Positions 5,648-6,785 of a stretch of DNA of 6,785 bases are shown here, in pieces; positions within the stretch are counted from its first letter, which is position 1, and the number at the start of each line of letters is the position of its first letter. Location of the stretch: positions 1 through 6,785 of the forward strand of contig JANJUH010000216.1 in assembly GCA_024710675.1 (NCBI GenBank). The letters are read 5' to 3'. The notes beneath the pieces are model-generated. The model was not told the DNA's origin, searched no databases, and saw nothing but the letters and a program-made list of their open reading frames with translations. Made by a program: the position numbers and the translations under genes. This stretch comes from Lysobacterales bacterium. GTDB taxonomy: Bacteria; Pseudomonadota; Gammaproteobacteria; Xanthomonadales; SZUA-5.

Positions 5648-6444
5648 CACCCATCCCGCCCCGGACCCGGCGCCCCGGTCGCGGCACGCAAGGCCCGCTC
5701 GAGGTCGACAGCGTACGTGGTGAGATCCTCGATCGAGGTCCTCAGGTTTATCGCGCGCAGCCGCAGGGCGGGCAACAACTCGGGGTGGGTGCGCAGCACT
5801 TCGGCCGCAGCAGCGATGTCGGGCGCCGACAGACCGGTCTCGCAGGCATAGCCGAGATCCAGCCGCTGCTGGCCGAGGCCATGCAGGTATTCGATGCGGT
5901 CGCCGCAACGCTCGCTCAGGGCGTCCTGCACCCTGATCGGCAAACTGCCCCGGAAGAGCCGGCGAAAGGCCGAACCGCCGCCCTCCTCGAATGTCCGGTC
6001 GATGGCGTCGAAGCGGAAATAGAGGACGGCGGTGTCGCGCAGCGCCTGGTCCGCGATCAGGCCCAGGGAACCCGTGGATGTCATCTCGTCGAAGGTCGAG
6101 CGACGCCGCTGGTAATACATGTACTGGGTCGCGCGATAGGCATGGATCAACAGCGCTTCGTCGCCCGTTTCGATCCGCCCTTCGAGGACCGCGACCGCGC
6201 GATCGGCATTGTCCCGCACCACACGAAGGTAGGCCACGAGGTTCTGCCAGTTCTCCAGCTCCGCGCCGAGGTCGGCCTGCAGACGCGCCGCGTACTGCGC
6301 CCCTTCGCGCGCCTGTAGCCGCTCCTCGTTCCAGTTCGCCACCTGGATACCGATGAACACACCGACGACCACGATCACGAAGTCGATGCCGACGGCGAAC
6401 CAGTTCTGCTCGCGAACATGCTCGATGACGCGGCGCAGCAGCAT
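5647..6444 (-). CDS. DUF6090-like single-pass membrane protein, 265 aa
   Basis: Starts MLLRRVIEHVREQNWFAVGI, followed by one membrane helix (about 16-36, FAVGIDFVIVVVGVFIGIQVA) and the NWNEER signature just after it (38-43), which I recognise from DUF6090-type proteins common in Xanthomonadales and their relatives. The remaining ~220 residues are soluble and mostly helical. They include a probable coiled segment at 44-90, a YRATQYMYYQRRR stretch (103-115), TSTGSLGLI (122-130), and two cysteines (C180, C201). The orientation in the membrane and the function are unknown. The ATG at 6444 has GGGGAG six bases upstream; the 24-residue extension to 6516 lacks this support. Its stop overlaps the oxidase start by one base, suggesting translational coupling. 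The gene before it ends 43 bases upstream on the same strand. Confidence 0.88.
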   Translation of the reverse strand: MLLRRVIEHVREQNWFAVGIDFVIVVVGVFIGIQVANWNEERLQAREGAQYAARLQADLGAELENWQNLVAYLRVVRDNADRAVAVLEGRIETGDEALLIHAYRATQYMYYQRRRSTFDEMTSTGSLGLIADQALRDTAVLYFRFDAIDRTFEEGGGSAFRRLFRGSLPIRVQDALSERCGDRIEYLHGLGQQRLDLGYACETGLSAPDIAAAAEVLRTHPELLPALRLRAINLRTSIEDLTTYAVDLERALRAATGAPGPGRDG

Positions 6445-6450
6445 CACTCG

Positions 6451-6456
6451 CTCCCC
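6451..6456 (-). promoter_or_regulatory. Shine-Dalgarno site, DUF6090-like protein
   Basis: GGGGAG on the minus strand, six bases before the ATG at 6444. It decides this start over the open frame reaching 6516 and shows that the gene can be translated independently of its upstream neighbour. Confidence 0.75.
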
Positions 6457-6487
6457 GTGCCGGCCATCGGCAGCGATGCCCGGGCGC

Positions 6488-6785
6488 TCAGTCGCATGTG
6501 AAGTCCTCGGCGCCAACGGGCCGGCACTGTGGCGGGAAGCGGTGCGCGCGCCAGTAGGCCAGCACGCCGGCCTCGCGAATGATCCGCTCGAAGGCCTCGG
6601 TCTGGCGGAAGCGCTGAAACGAAGGGCCCCAGGGTTGTGAGCCGAGGTAGCCGATCTCGGTGTGACCCAGTGGCACCAGCAGTGCGTCGGTGATCAACAG
6701 GCCGACATCCGTCTGGTACCGGGGTCGATATCGCAATGCGTCGGCGAGCAGATCGGCGTGATCGCCACCGGGATCGAGATGGGCG
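6488..6785 (-). CDS. C-terminal part of a probable TPR / winged-helix regulator-type protein (5' end outside window)
   Basis: The frame is open to the right edge; 98 complete codons are visible before the TGA at 6488-6490. The apparent start at 6736 is a TTG inside a longer frame that continues with good coding character (HLDPGGDHADLLADAL), so this is a truncated gene, not a small ORF. The tail has EAFERIIREAGVLAYWRAHR then FPPQCRPVG and DFTCD at the very end. This YWR..FP..CRPVG..DF.C ending is, in my memory, typical of long proteins with an N-terminal winged-helix or adenylate-cyclase domain, a TolB-like region and TPR repeats in Xanthomonadales. None of those upstream domains is visible here, so the product name is tentative. 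It probably belongs to the same transcript as the DUF6090-like gene 43 bases downstream. Confidence 0.65.
   Translation of the reverse strand, partial: AHLDPGGDHADLLADALRYRPRYQTDVGLLITDALLVPLGHTEIGYLGSQPWGPSFQRFRQTEAFERIIREAGVLAYWRAHRFPPQCRPVGAEDFTCD

Noticed and set aside
5648..5908. N-terminal extension of the amine oxidase up to 5908
   Set aside because: It lies wholly within the DUF6090-like gene in another frame, and would bury the clear signal peptide inside the protein.

Overview
The window is GC-rich, densely coded bacterial DNA with short gaps, Shine-Dalgarno (SD) starts and overlapping start/stop codons. It looks like a gammaproteobacterium of the Xanthomonadales/Lysobacterales type. 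The basis is four GTGG-headed REP hairpins at the left edge, a DUF6090-like membrane protein, and a partial C-terminus resembling the TPR regulator proteins common in that group. This placement is inference from family resemblance, not a database result.

Left part (1-2594): two head-to-head REP pairs (1-69 and 90-158) lie downstream of a 479-residue multi-pass membrane protein of unknown function (201-1640, minus). It is divergent from a two-domain VOC/glyoxalase-like protein (1754-2539, plus). The 113-base gap between them holds a 12-bp bulged inverted repeat (1676-1727). The VOC gene converges on the next operon across a 55-base gap with an 8-bp perfect stem-loop (2558-2584).

Middle part (2595-4315): two small four-helix membrane proteins (minus; 133 and 131 residues) are joined by an ATGA overlap and are divergent from an XRE-type regulator with a MmyB-like ligand-binding region (3500-4315, plus). 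A 27-bp dyad (3432-3458; 10 of 11 arm positions pair) sits almost midway between the two start codons, 43 and 41 bases away. It is the best operator candidate in the window. The simplest reading is a self-contained switch: the regulator senses something and controls itself and the membrane pair.

Right part (4301-6785, minus): from upstream to downstream there is the C-terminus of a probable TPR/regulatory protein, a DUF6090-like single-pass membrane protein (5647-6444), and a flavin amine oxidase with an export signal (4301-5647). The last two share one base (TGATG) and are probably translationally coupled. The oxidase gene runs 15 bases into the 3' end of the convergent regulator gene. Nothing here is a mobile element, CRISPR array, tRNA or rRNA. 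The points of most interest are the operator-centred regulator/membrane module, the covarying REP hairpins, and the coupled DUF6090-amine oxidase pair.
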